A DNA stretch of 64,000 nucleotides from Vibrio porteresiae DSM 19223 (GTDB lineage Bacteria; Pseudomonadota; Gammaproteobacteria; Enterobacterales; Vibrionaceae): contig NZ_AP024895.1 in assembly GCF_024347055.1 (NCBI RefSeq), positions 1,240,001 through 1,304,000 of the forward strand, read 5' to 3'. Under the pieces are notes generated by a model. It saw only the letters and a program-made list of their open reading frames with translations. It ran no database searches and was not told where the DNA came from. Below are positions 26,765-34,848 of the stretch, piece by piece (positions within the stretch are counted from its first letter, which is position 1; the number at the start of each line of letters is the position of its first letter). The translations under genes and the position numbers were made by a program.

Positions 26765-26793
26765 GGCGACTTGTGGTAAGTCGCCTTTTTTCT
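26765..26793 (+). terminator. Terminator after tyrB
   Basis: GGCGACTT/AAGTCGCC with a GTGGT loop is followed by six Ts. The first GGACACACAC copy of the RAYT-flanking cluster begins a few bases beyond it. Confidence 0.92.
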
Positions 26794-26796
26794 TTT

Positions 26797-26877
26797 TAGC
26801 GGGACACACACTTTTGCAACAGGACACACACCACAGTCCAAAAAACTAAAAGAGTCCAGCTAAAAGGGACACACACC
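26797..26877. repeat. Cluster of three direct GGACACACACC elements (left of the RAYT gene)
   Basis: Copies at 26801-26811, 26822-26832 and 26867-26877 have the same orientation. They lie between the tyrB terminator and the RAYT stop. The rest of the 26708-27053 gap shows no gene. Confidence 0.85.
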
Positions 26878-27053
26878 TTCATTTTGAATAATAGGTCGTC
26901 ATTTTCAGTTGTGGCTAAACCAATGAACTTTCTGTCTTTGATAAAAAGGGGGTTATTGGGATGAATGAGTATTGCCAGCAGGGCAACCCCTTACACTGTT
27001 TTTTTGAGGTGGTGGATGGGTTTTTAGAGAGTAGGTTTTTGTTTATTCGTTAA

Positions 27054-28016
27054 TTATGCAATGACCAATGCGACCATTCGTTGACGTTCTAATTTTGTCT
27101 TGGCATTTACGATATTGTCGGAAGTGCCTATCCAAAGGCGTGGTTTGCTCTCTAGGGCGGTACATACGCAATAGTACTCCTTGTGAGACAAGGTTAATCT
27201 TTGCAAGATTTTAGGCTCAGTTTTTTCAATATGCCCTTGTTTATCTTCGCGAATTTGTCGTCCGATCCAATCTACTAATTCCAAATAATCAACAAAAGAA
27301 AATGGGATAGAGTGAGATGATTTTTCGTTAAGGTCGCTAGCAAAAGGGAGCAACGCAATAGGTTGTTTTTGCGAAAGTTTCAATGAATCTAAGCGATATT
27401 TAAGCGATGTATGTTCTGATGTTTCTGGTAGCTTGGCCGTGTTCGCTCGGACAGGATTAAGATCGACGTAAGCCATCGCAGCTAAGAGTGCTTTTTCATC
27501 AAGTAATGCTTGTGATTTAAATCTCCCTTCCCAAAATCGGCCTGTGCATTGATCTTCTTTGTTCGCTTGCACGGCGATGCCATGGTTTAACTCTTTCATA
27601 AACCAACTAATAGAAGATAATCGTTCTCGCCATATCGTGATGATCTCAGAACAAACCTGCTTTTCGGTATCCGTCATTATCTGATGAGATTTGAATTTTT
27701 TTATAATGCTTGGAGAGTCATGTTCTGAACACCATCGTTCAATAACTTCATGATCAGAAAGATCTTTGCCTTTCTTTTTATCAATATGAACCACGATGTG
27801 ATAATGATTACTCATCACCGCATAAGCACATACATCAATGCAATACACCGAGCCGAGTGTGAGTATTCTCTCTTCAATCCATGCTCTTCGATGTTCATAC
27901 GATTGGCCCGTAAAGCTATCTTCTCCACATAGAAATGAGCGACGCACACAGCGAGAAACACAGTGATAATAAGGCGTAATGTCGGGATGAATTTGCTGTG
28001 AGCGGGCGGTTGTCAC
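27054..28016 (-). CDS. REP-associated tyrosine transposase (RAYT), Y1 HUH family (GTG start)
   Basis: 320-aa IS200-like single-strand DNA transposase. The HUH metal motif is HYH at 71-73 (SNHYHIVVH), the RAYT signature FWEGRFKSQAL begins at 161, and the catalytic tyrosine is probably Tyr183 in AYVDLNPVRA. The start is a GTG at 28016 with TAGGAG eight bases upstream; the frame continues to 28118 without a good start. It is flanked on both sides by short repeats: three forward copies beyond its 3' end and three at its 5' side, two of them inverted. RAYTs are single-copy, domesticated-looking enzymes thought to move REP sequences, so this gene probably owns the repeat family. Confidence 0.9.
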   Translation of the reverse strand: MTTARSQQIHPDITPYYHCVSRCVRRSFLCGEDSFTGQSYEHRRAWIEERILTLGSVYCIDVCAYAVMSNHYHIVVHIDKKKGKDLSDHEVIERWCSEHDSPSIIKKFKSHQIMTDTEKQVCSEIITIWRERLSSISWFMKELNHGIAVQANKEDQCTGRFWEGRFKSQALLDEKALLAAMAYVDLNPVRANTAKLPETSEHTSLKYRLDSLKLSQKQPIALLPFASDLNEKSSHSIPFSFVDYLELVDWIGRQIREDKQGHIEKTEPKILQRLTLSHKEYYCVCTALESKPRLWIGTSDNIVNAKTKLERQRMVALVIA

Positions 28017-28165
28017 GTGATGTACTCCTATCAAGAAAACATCAGGATCATGACGGATACTGTATAAAATGCCAGTGTATCGAGCATTTGTTTGGATCTT
28101 ATTCGCACTACGCTGCAAAATCGGTGTTGAGTGAGTATTAATACTTGTGAATCAATAAAGAGCAA

Positions 28166-28253
28166 TAAACGGGACACACAGCATTACTGTGGGTGTGTGT
28201 CCAGTTTAAAAAAGCTCGTTTAAAAAACTATGTGTCGGTGTGTGTCCCGTTAA
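28166..28253. repeat. Inverted cluster of GGACACACACC elements (right of the RAYT gene)
   Basis: A forward copy (28171-28180) and a reverse copy (28192-28202) form a 15-bp stem with one mismatch (TAAACGGGACACACA against TGTGTGTCCAGTTTA). A third, reverse, copy follows at 28237-28247 with CGTTAA. The outer copies are inverted relative to those on the other side of the transposase gene. Confidence 0.85.
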
Positions 28254-28260
28254 GGGGGAG

Positions 28261-29190
28261 TTACTCAACCTCCTGCTCTAGGTTGCGATTCATCTCATTA
28301 ATGATGAAATCACAAAACGATGCGACAGCTTTAGGTAGGGTTCGCCCTGCTAACACTTGCACTTCTAAGTTTCTAATTCCCATGCCTTTATCGCTGATTG
28401 GGATCGATTCAAACCAATGTTGACGAATCATACGTCGTACTGAAATTTCCCCAGAGAGTGAAATTCCAGCGCCGGAAACGGTGTATTGATTCAATGCCGA
28501 CATATAGTTACTCACCAGAGCAGGCTCGTAGCTCAAGCCTTGCTGACTGGCACAAATATCAAACAGTTGGCGCACTGTGGTGTCTGGATAAGGCAGAGCC
28601 AATGGATAAGCGCAAATTTGGCGTAGCGAAACACGCTTTTTATTGGCAAGAGGATGCCCGATGGGAATAAGGGCTCGAATAGGCGCTTGCTGAGAGTGCA
28701 CCACACGAATGTTTGGGGTGGGACTAAAACTAAACGCGAGCCCAATATCGGCATCGCCGTTTTGTACCGCTTTGGAGACTTCTCTTGGTGGAAAAACATC
28801 AACTTGAAAGTGAATGCCTGGAAATTGCTGTTGAAAGTCTTTGATGCAAAAAGGCAGAAACTCCATGCTAAACCCTTCGGTTGAGGCAACGATCACTTTG
28901 CCTTTTTGCAATCCCTCTAACGCATCGATTTCGCCAATGACACGGTGTGTGTCCAGTTGAACTTTACGGGCGTAAGCGGCGAGCAGTTCGCCAGCGGCAC
29001 TTAAGGTCATTCCGCGAGGTTTTCGCTCAAATAATGGCGTGCCAATTTGGTCTTCCAGCGCCGATATTTGGCGGCTGATGGCACTGGTTGCCACATTTAG
29101 GTGCGCAGATGCTTCGCTGATCGAGCCGCATTTGGCTACGGCGAGAAAGTAGCGTATCGCAGGTGCTGTGAGTTGATAGAGAGATGCCAT
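28261..29190 (-). CDS. LysR-family transcriptional regulator
   Basis: 309-aa LysR-type regulator. The N-terminal winged helix (about 8-68) contains FLAVAKCGSISEASAHLNVATSAISRQ in pattern; the substrate-binding domain (about 95-300) starts with GKVIVASTEGFS. It is divergent from a peptide ABC transporter operon across 314 bp and probably controls it. One dispersed-repeat copy (28944-28954) lies in frame, coding QLDTHRV near residue 80, in the linker helix between the domains. The effector is unknown. Confidence 0.9.
   Translation of the reverse strand: MASLYQLTAPAIRYFLAVAKCGSISEASAHLNVATSAISRQISALEDQIGTPLFERKPRGMTLSAAGELLAAYARKVQLDTHRVIGEIDALEGLQKGKVIVASTEGFSMEFLPFCIKDFQQQFPGIHFQVDVFPPREVSKAVQNGDADIGLAFSFSPTPNIRVVHSQQAPIRALIPIGHPLANKKRVSLRQICAYPLALPYPDTTVRQLFDICASQQGLSYEPALVSNYMSALNQYTVSGAGISLSGEISVRRMIRQHWFESIPISDKGMGIRNLEVQVLAGRTLPKAVASFCDFIINEMNRNLEQEVE
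28944..28960 (-). repeat. Dispersed GGACACACACC element inside the LysR gene
   Basis: The plus strand reads GGTGTGTGTCCAGTTGA, 697 bp from the nearest copy of the RAYT cluster. It codes for LDTHR in frame. Confidence 0.6.
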
Positions 29191-29420
29191 GGCTTTGATT
29201 CCTTTCCTTCACCAATTTGGTGCCCAAAAATGAAGCAATTGCGTTGCTGGTTTGGCAATGCTTTGTTGCTGATTTACTAATTGTGGCAAGGTTTTTAATA
29301 ACATAGTATGAAATCAAAGTGAATGATTTTTGGTCAACGCTTGCTTACATCAACTGACTGTTTTGTCGCAAATTTTTCGGCCCAGTCATTCACTTTTACG
29401 CTCCCGGTTAGCGTAGTCTT

Positions 29421-29454
29421 ATTCAAGAAGTGCACTGCTATACACGGCTTGAAT
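29421..29454. promoter_or_regulatory. Inverted repeat upstream of the peptide ABC operon
   Basis: ATTCAAG and CTTGAAT are separated by 20 bp, about 50 bp before the first gene. It could be a regulator site for the divergent LysR protein. The rest of the 29191-29504 gap is AT-rich and shows no gene. Confidence 0.35.
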
Positions 29455-29504
29455 ATGTGCAGAAAGGGATGGATTAACGAGTACTCAAGTATAAGGAAAT
29501 GCTT

Positions 29505-31031
29505 ATGACTCTGGTTAAACATGGACTCTCTCTTGTTATCGCTTCAACTCTTGCAGTGGCATCGGCCAGCGCGTTTGCTGGTAAATCAGATGACACATTG
29601 ACTTACGCCTCAAACAGTTGGCCAGAAAATATCAGTCCTTATCACAATAACTTACGTGAAGGGGTAATTCTGGGACACTTAGCGTGGGACACTCTAATTT
29701 ACCGCGATCCAGCATCGGGCAAATATGAACCAATGCTCGCGACAGAGTGGGAATGGAAAGATCCAACGCACTTAGTGGTCAAACTGCGTAACGATGTGAA
29801 GTTCCAAAACGGCGACCCGTTTAGTGCTGATGATGTGGCTTTCACCTTTAATTACGCCCTCGACCCAAGTTCCAAAGTGGTTACCCTGCAAAACATCAAC
29901 TGGATTGATCACGTCAATAAAATCGACGATTACACCGCTGAGTTTGTACTAAAACAACCTTTCCCTGCTGCAATCGAATACCTCTCTGGTCCGCTGCCTA
30001 TCTATCCTGAAAAGTACTTTAAAAAGGTCGGTCTTGCTGGCTTTGATAAAGCGCCAATTGGTACTGGGCCGTACAAAATTGTCAAAGTCATCAGTGGTCA
30101 AGAAGTAGAAATGGTGAAAAACCCAGACTACTTCAAAGAGAGCCCAATTGGTCAGCCTAAGATTGGCAAAATCAACTTTGTGATGATCCCAGACCCGGAC
30201 ACTCGCGTTGCTCAGCTCATGACGGGCCAAGTGGATTGGATTTGGCGTGTTCCTTCCGACCAAGCCGACCAATTGAAACAGATGCCAAACGTTTCTGTGC
30301 TCAGCAGTGAAACCATGCGTGTGGGCTTTTTGACATTGAACAGCCGTGGCACTGACCAAGCTGATTCACCATTTAAAGATTTGAAAGTGCGTGAAGCAGT
30401 TAACTATGCAATCAAGCGTGATGCACTCGCTAACGCCTTGGTTCGTGGTGGCAGTCGCCCATTAGATGCCCCATGTTTCCCTGACCAATTTGGTTGCGCC
30501 GTCGATAAAGCCGTGTCGTACAAATACGATCCTAAGAAAGCCAAAGCGTTACTCGCAGAAGCTGGCTATCCAAAAGGGTTTGATACCGATATCTACGCCT
30601 ATCGCGATCGCGATTATGTGGAAGCGGTCATTGGTGACCTGCGTAAAATTGGCATTCGCGCCAAATTGCATTACCTCAGCTACGCCGCACTCCGTGACCA
30701 ACAACGTTCAGGCAAAGTGCCAATGGCTTTCCAAACTTGGGGCTCTTATTCCATCAACGATGCATCGGCTATCGTGAGTGTCTACTTTAAAGGTGGTGCA
30801 GACGATGAAGATAAAGATCCACAAGTGATCAAATGGTTAGAGCAGGCGGATACCTCGGTTGATCCAACTGAACGTAAGAAGCTCTATGGCGAGGCGATTG
30901 AGAAAATCACCAAAAACGCCTACTGGGCACCGATGTTTACTTACTCAAGTAACTACGCCTTTACCTCAGACCTGAACTTTAAAGCCTATCCAGACGAGCT
31001 GCCACGTTTTTGGGAAGCTAGCTGGAAGTAA
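29505..31031 (+). CDS. Peptide-type ABC transporter substrate-binding protein
   Basis: 508-aa periplasmic SBP_bac_5 protein of the DppA/OppA family, with a cleavable signal peptide (MTLVKHGLSLVIASTLAVAS, cleavage after AFA). Family segments are seen: LAWDTLIYRDPASGKYEPMLATEW, FNYALDPSS, and PIGTGPYKIV. The start at 29505 has AAGGA seven bases upstream; the ATG two codons earlier overlaps it. It heads an operon of two permeases, two ATPases and two M20 peptidases, so a peptide or acylated amino acid is the likely cargo. Confidence 0.93.
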   Translation: MTLVKHGLSLVIASTLAVASASAFAGKSDDTLTYASNSWPENISPYHNNLREGVILGHLAWDTLIYRDPASGKYEPMLATEWEWKDPTHLVVKLRNDVKFQNGDPFSADDVAFTFNYALDPSSKVVTLQNINWIDHVNKIDDYTAEFVLKQPFPAAIEYLSGPLPIYPEKYFKKVGLAGFDKAPIGTGPYKIVKVISGQEVEMVKNPDYFKESPIGQPKIGKINFVMIPDPDTRVAQLMTGQVDWIWRVPSDQADQLKQMPNVSVLSSETMRVGFLTLNSRGTDQADSPFKDLKVREAVNYAIKRDALANALVRGGSRPLDAPCFPDQFGCAVDKAVSYKYDPKKAKALLAEAGYPKGFDTDIYAYRDRDYVEAVIGDLRKIGIRAKLHYLSYAALRDQQRSGKVPMAFQTWGSYSINDASAIVSVYFKGGADDEDKDPQVIKWLEQADTSVDPTERKKLYGEAIEKITKNAYWAPMFTYSSNYAFTSDLNFKAYPDELPRFWEASWK

Positions 31032-31063
31032 TCACTTGTTATCTCAGGGAAGGGAGGAACACT

Positions 31064-31981
31064 ATGCTTAAATATCTATTGCGTCGATTGTGCATGGCCA
31101 TTGGAGTGGCCTTCACTGTCTCCATCGTCTGTTTCATGTTGCTGCACTTATCCGGCGATTTAGCTACGGCCATTGCTGGGCCAGAAGCAACAGCAGAGCA
31201 GGTTGAACAGGTACGGATTCAATTTGGATTAAACGATCCGATCATGATTCAGTATCTGCATTGGTTATGGGGAGCGTTGCATTTTGATTTTGGCAACTCC
31301 TATTACTTCCCTGAGTCGGTCAGTGATTTGATCAGCACTCGTTTACCGATCACCATGACGCTTGGTGGTATTGCATTAGCGGTTGCTACGCTGATTGCCA
31401 TTCCACTGGGAGTGATTGCGGCGATCAAACAAGACACATGGATTGACCGTTTAGCGCTGATGATTGCGGTGTTTGGTCAAGCCATGCCAAGTTTCTTTTT
31501 TAGCTTAGTGCTGATCATCATCTTTGCGGTGACGCTGCACTGGCTACCCGTTGCGGGTAACCAAACATGGCAACACTTTGTTTTGCCAGCCATTGCTCTG
31601 GGCTACTACGCAACCCCATCGATTATGCGCTTAACTCGCACAGGGATGCTGGAAGTGCTTGGTTCTGACTATATTCGTACCGCCCGCGCCAAAGGCATCA
31701 GTGAAACCAAAGTGGTGCTCAAACATGCGCTGCGTAATGCGGTGATTCCGGTCGTTGCACTGCTGGCTGTGGAGTTGGGCTTTATGCTGGGTGGCTCAGT
31801 GGTTGTGGAATCGATTTTCTCATTGCAAGGGCTAGGGCAGCTGGCTTGGGATTCGATCTCCCGTAACGATTATCCAGTGGTGCAAGCGATTGTTCTGCTT
31901 ATCGCGCTGTTTTATATCGTATTGACCTTTCTTGCCGACATGCTGAATGCGGCGCTCGACCCTAAATTGCGCATCGCTTGA
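31064..31981 (+). CDS. Peptide ABC transporter permease, DppB-like
   Basis: 305-aa inner-membrane permease with six hydrophobic segments. The cytoplasmic coupling loop (EAA motif) reads DYIRTARAKGISETKVVLKH, followed by ALRNAVIPV, as in DppB/OppB. GGGAGG lies upstream of the ATG. It overlaps nothing; the next gene starts 14 bp on. Confidence 0.94.
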   Translation: MLKYLLRRLCMAIGVAFTVSIVCFMLLHLSGDLATAIAGPEATAEQVEQVRIQFGLNDPIMIQYLHWLWGALHFDFGNSYYFPESVSDLISTRLPITMTLGGIALAVATLIAIPLGVIAAIKQDTWIDRLALMIAVFGQAMPSFFFSLVLIIIFAVTLHWLPVAGNQTWQHFVLPAIALGYYATPSIMRLTRTGMLEVLGSDYIRTARAKGISETKVVLKHALRNAVIPVVALLAVELGFMLGGSVVVESIFSLQGLGQLAWDSISRNDYPVVQAIVLLIALFYIVLTFLADMLNAALDPKLRIA

Positions 31982-31995
31982 TAAGGAGATTGACT

Positions 31996-32898
31996 ATGAA
32001 CGCAACCGTGATGAGTTCTGCTCATGCCGCATTACCGGAAGTTCCTGCGTGGCGTAAAGGGTTAAATCAAATCCTTGGCCATCACAGCTTAACGCTGGGT
32101 GCGGCGGTATTGCTGGTGGTGGTGCTCGGCGCACTGCTCGCACCCATTATCGCCCCGCATGACCCTTATGCCCAAGATGTTACCCAACGTATGATCCCGC
32201 CGGTATGGCAGGACAAAGGTTCGTGGGATCACGTTCTTGGCACCGATAAACTTGGGCGCGATTACCTAAGCCGCCTACTGTATGGCGCACAAATCTCCAT
32301 GACGATTGGTCTGGCAACAGCGATGCTGTCAGGGTTAATCGGTACCACGCTTGGCATTTTAGCTGGTTACTTTGGTGGCAAAACCGATGCGATCATCAGC
32401 TATTTGATTACCACTCGTCTCTCTATGCCGGTGATTTTGGTCGCGTTGGCCATGGCTTCTTTGGTTGGGGGCTCATTGCAGATGGTGATCATATTGTTGG
32501 GGGTATTGCTCTGGGACCGCTTTGCGGTGGTTGCGCGTGCAACAACTCAGCAGCTGCGCGATGCCGAATTTATTGCCTCCGCCAAAGTGCTAGGCGCTTC
32601 AACACCTTACATCTTAGTTAAAGAGTTATTACCCAATATTTTGAGCCCTTTGATTGTGGTTGTGACCTTGGAAATGGCGCACGCCATCTTATTGGAAGCG
32701 ACCTTGTCTTTCTTGGGTCTTGGCGTTCAACCTCCTTTGCCATCGTGGGGATTGATGGTGGCGGAAGGCAAAGCGTACATGTTTTTCCAACCTTGGGTGA
32801 TTGCGATTCCTGGGATTGCCCTGATGGTGTTGGTGATGGCGATTAACTTGGTTGGTGATGGTTTACGTGACCTTAACGCGCCACAAAACCGTAGCTAA
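31996..32898 (+). CDS. Peptide ABC transporter permease, DppC-like
   Basis: 300-aa permease partner of the DppB-like protein. The N-terminal helix is near 32-52, and the coupling loop reads DAEFIASAKVLGASTPYILVKE. The start at 31996 (MNATVMSS) has AAGGAG seven bases upstream; a longer frame opened by a TTG at 31978 overlaps the upstream gene and is less likely. Typical segments HVLGTDKLGRDYLSRLLYG and LSFLGLGVQPPLPSWG are present. Confidence 0.94.
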   Translation: MNATVMSSAHAALPEVPAWRKGLNQILGHHSLTLGAAVLLVVVLGALLAPIIAPHDPYAQDVTQRMIPPVWQDKGSWDHVLGTDKLGRDYLSRLLYGAQISMTIGLATAMLSGLIGTTLGILAGYFGGKTDAIISYLITTRLSMPVILVALAMASLVGGSLQMVIILLGVLLWDRFAVVARATTQQLRDAEFIASAKVLGASTPYILVKELLPNILSPLIVVVTLEMAHAILLEATLSFLGLGVQPPLPSWGLMVAEGKAYMFFQPWVIAIPGIALMVLVMAINLVGDGLRDLNAPQNRS

Positions 32899-32914
32899 GG
32901 CTCAAGGAGGAGTT

Positions 32915-33922
32915 ATGCAAGAACAATATGCGCAAGAGACCTTACTGGAAGTCAAACAGCTCAAAGTCTCTTTACCAACAGCAAACGGCCCTTTAAATGC
33001 GGTGCGTGGTATCGATTTCTCGGTCAAACGAGGAGAAATGCTGTGCATCGTAGGAGAGTCGGGTTGTGGTAAATCGATGACATCAATGGCGCTCATGGAT
33101 CTCCTACCGAAAAAGGCCAAGTGCCAAGCGGAGAAAATCGAATTCTTAGGTCATGACCTGCTCACCATGTCGAAAAAAGATCGCAATAAGCTACGTGGTC
33201 TTAATATGTCGATGATTTTCCAAGAGCCTATGACCTCGCTAAATCCCTCTTATAAATTGGGTGACCAACTGACTGAAGGGATCATCAACCACAAAAAAGT
33301 GTCACGTAAAGAGGCTAATGAACGGGCACTTTATCTGCTCAAGAGGGCGGGTGTCCCGTTCCCAGAAGAGCGTCTTAATCAATATCCCCATGAATTATCT
33401 GGTGGGTTAAGACAGCGCATAATGATTGCGATGGCCTTGATGTGTGAACCGGATTTGATCATCGCCGATGAACCGACCACGGCATTGGACGTGACCATAC
33501 AAGCGCAGATACTCACTCTGATTCGTGAGTTGCAACAAGAGTTTGGTACGGCGGTTATTTTCATTACCCACGATCTTGGTGTAGTGGCGCGTATTGCTGA
33601 CCGAGTTGCTGTGATGTACGCCGGACAAATTGTCGAAACGGCAACCGTCAAAGAAATCTTCGCGCAACCTAAACACCCTTACACTCGTGGCTTATTGAAT
33701 TGCATTCCGATTCCAGGCAAAACCAAACCGGGTGAAGCGTTAGCCACCATTCATGGCGTTGTGCCCAGTTTGGTCGGTGAGACCATAGGTTGTGCATTTG
33801 CCAATCGCTGCGAACAAGCGAACAGTCGCTGCCAAGAGTGTCAGCCACAACTTGAAAAACGTGGGCAACAACATTGGGTTCGTTGTCCTATCACTGTTTA
33901 TCCAGTACAGGAGGCGTCGTAA
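32915..33922 (+). CDS. Peptide ABC transporter ATP-binding protein, DppD-like
   Basis: 335-aa ATPase. Walker A is GESGCGKS, the signature is LSGGLRQR and Walker B is LIIADEPT. The C-terminal oligopeptide-transporter extension has three or four clustered cysteines (GCAFANRCEQANSRCQEC), a feature of DppD/OppD proteins thought to bind an iron-sulfur cluster. The start at 32915 follows AAGGAGGAG; the frame extends further upstream only into the dppC-like gene. Its stop overlaps the next ATG by one base. Confidence 0.95.
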   Translation: MQEQYAQETLLEVKQLKVSLPTANGPLNAVRGIDFSVKRGEMLCIVGESGCGKSMTSMALMDLLPKKAKCQAEKIEFLGHDLLTMSKKDRNKLRGLNMSMIFQEPMTSLNPSYKLGDQLTEGIINHKKVSRKEANERALYLLKRAGVPFPEERLNQYPHELSGGLRQRIMIAMALMCEPDLIIADEPTTALDVTIQAQILTLIRELQQEFGTAVIFITHDLGVVARIADRVAVMYAGQIVETATVKEIFAQPKHPYTRGLLNCIPIPGKTKPGEALATIHGVVPSLVGETIGCAFANRCEQANSRCQECQPQLEKRGQQHWVRCPITVYPVQEAS

Positions 33923-34749
33923 TGGAATATGCGTTAGAACTGTGCGATCTCACTCGCCACTTCGAAGTGAGTAAAGGCTTGTGGAAAGAGAAAAAACGCT
34001 TCACTGCGGTCAATAAAGTCAATTTGCGTCTGCGACCGGGAGAAGTGCTGGGGCTAGTGGGTGAATCCGGCTGTGGCAAAAGTACCTTATCGAAAATGAT
34101 CTTGGGCTTATTGGCACCCAGTGAAGGGAACGTACTGATTCACGATAAAGAGATGGATCTCAGCGATCGCATGGCGCTGGCAAAAGTGATTCAGCCTGTG
34201 TTTCAAGACCCTTACTCATCACTGAATCCGCGTAAACGAGTCAAAGATATCATTCGTTTACCTTTGGTTTTGCATGGCGTCGGTAACCGTGCGGAGCAGG
34301 AACGTATGGTGGTGGACATTGCACGCAAAGTCGGCTTGCCAGATCGACTGTTAGAGCAGTTTCCTGGGCAGCTTTCTGGTGGGCAGCGGCAACGTGTTGC
34401 GATTGCTCGCGCCTTGATTCTTAAACCCAGCATTTTGATTTGTGATGAACCGACGTCCGCATTGGATGTGTCGGTGCAGGCACAGATTCTTAATTTGCTG
34501 ATGGAGCTGAAGCAGGAGCTTGGTTTGACCTATCTGTTCATCAGCCACAACTTAGCCGTGGTGGAGTATCTCTCTGACCGAGTGGCGGTGATGCATCAGG
34601 GGCGAATTGTCGAGCAAGGGGAGCGGGAGCAGATTTTCCACGATCCGCAGCATCCTTATACCAAAACCTTATTGGCATCGATTTTAACGCCTGACCCAGA
34701 TCTTGGACTGCCCAATCCCCAAGATTTGGTCTGGTCGAAAGCCAGCTAG
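33922..34749 (+). CDS. Peptide ABC transporter ATP-binding protein, DppF-like
   Basis: 275-aa second ATPase of the importer, forming a heterodimer with the DppD-like subunit. Walker A GESGCGKST, signature LSGGQRQR and Walker B LICDEPTSALD are intact. The ATG at 33922 shares a base with the preceding TAA and follows AGGAGG, so translation is coupled. It is shorter than E. coli DppF at the C-terminus and lacks the cysteine cluster. Confidence 0.95.
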   Translation: MEYALELCDLTRHFEVSKGLWKEKKRFTAVNKVNLRLRPGEVLGLVGESGCGKSTLSKMILGLLAPSEGNVLIHDKEMDLSDRMALAKVIQPVFQDPYSSLNPRKRVKDIIRLPLVLHGVGNRAEQERMVVDIARKVGLPDRLLEQFPGQLSGGQRQRVAIARALILKPSILICDEPTSALDVSVQAQILNLLMELKQELGLTYLFISHNLAVVEYLSDRVAVMHQGRIVEQGEREQIFHDPQHPYTKTLLASILTPDPDLGLPNPQDLVWSKAS

Positions 34750-34789
34750 TGCGATAAGCCAATCCCATAATTGGCCAAAATTATAAGTA

Positions 34790-34824
34790 GAGACGCCTTG
34801 CATCAAAGCCAAGGACGGCGTCTC
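34790..34824 (+). other. Hairpin within the peptide-transport operon
   Basis: GAGACGCC and GGCGTCTC form the outer stem, with a weaker TTG/CAA inner pairing, in the 99-bp gap before the first M20 peptidase. Without a T tract it is probably an mRNA segmentation or partial-attenuation element. Confidence 0.5.
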
Positions 34825-34848
34825 TCGTCTCAAAAAAGGAGATTACCC

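Noticed and set aside
31978..31995. TTG-initiated extension of the DppC-like permease
   Set aside because: The ATG at 31996 has AAGGAG at proper spacing and a normal N-terminus.
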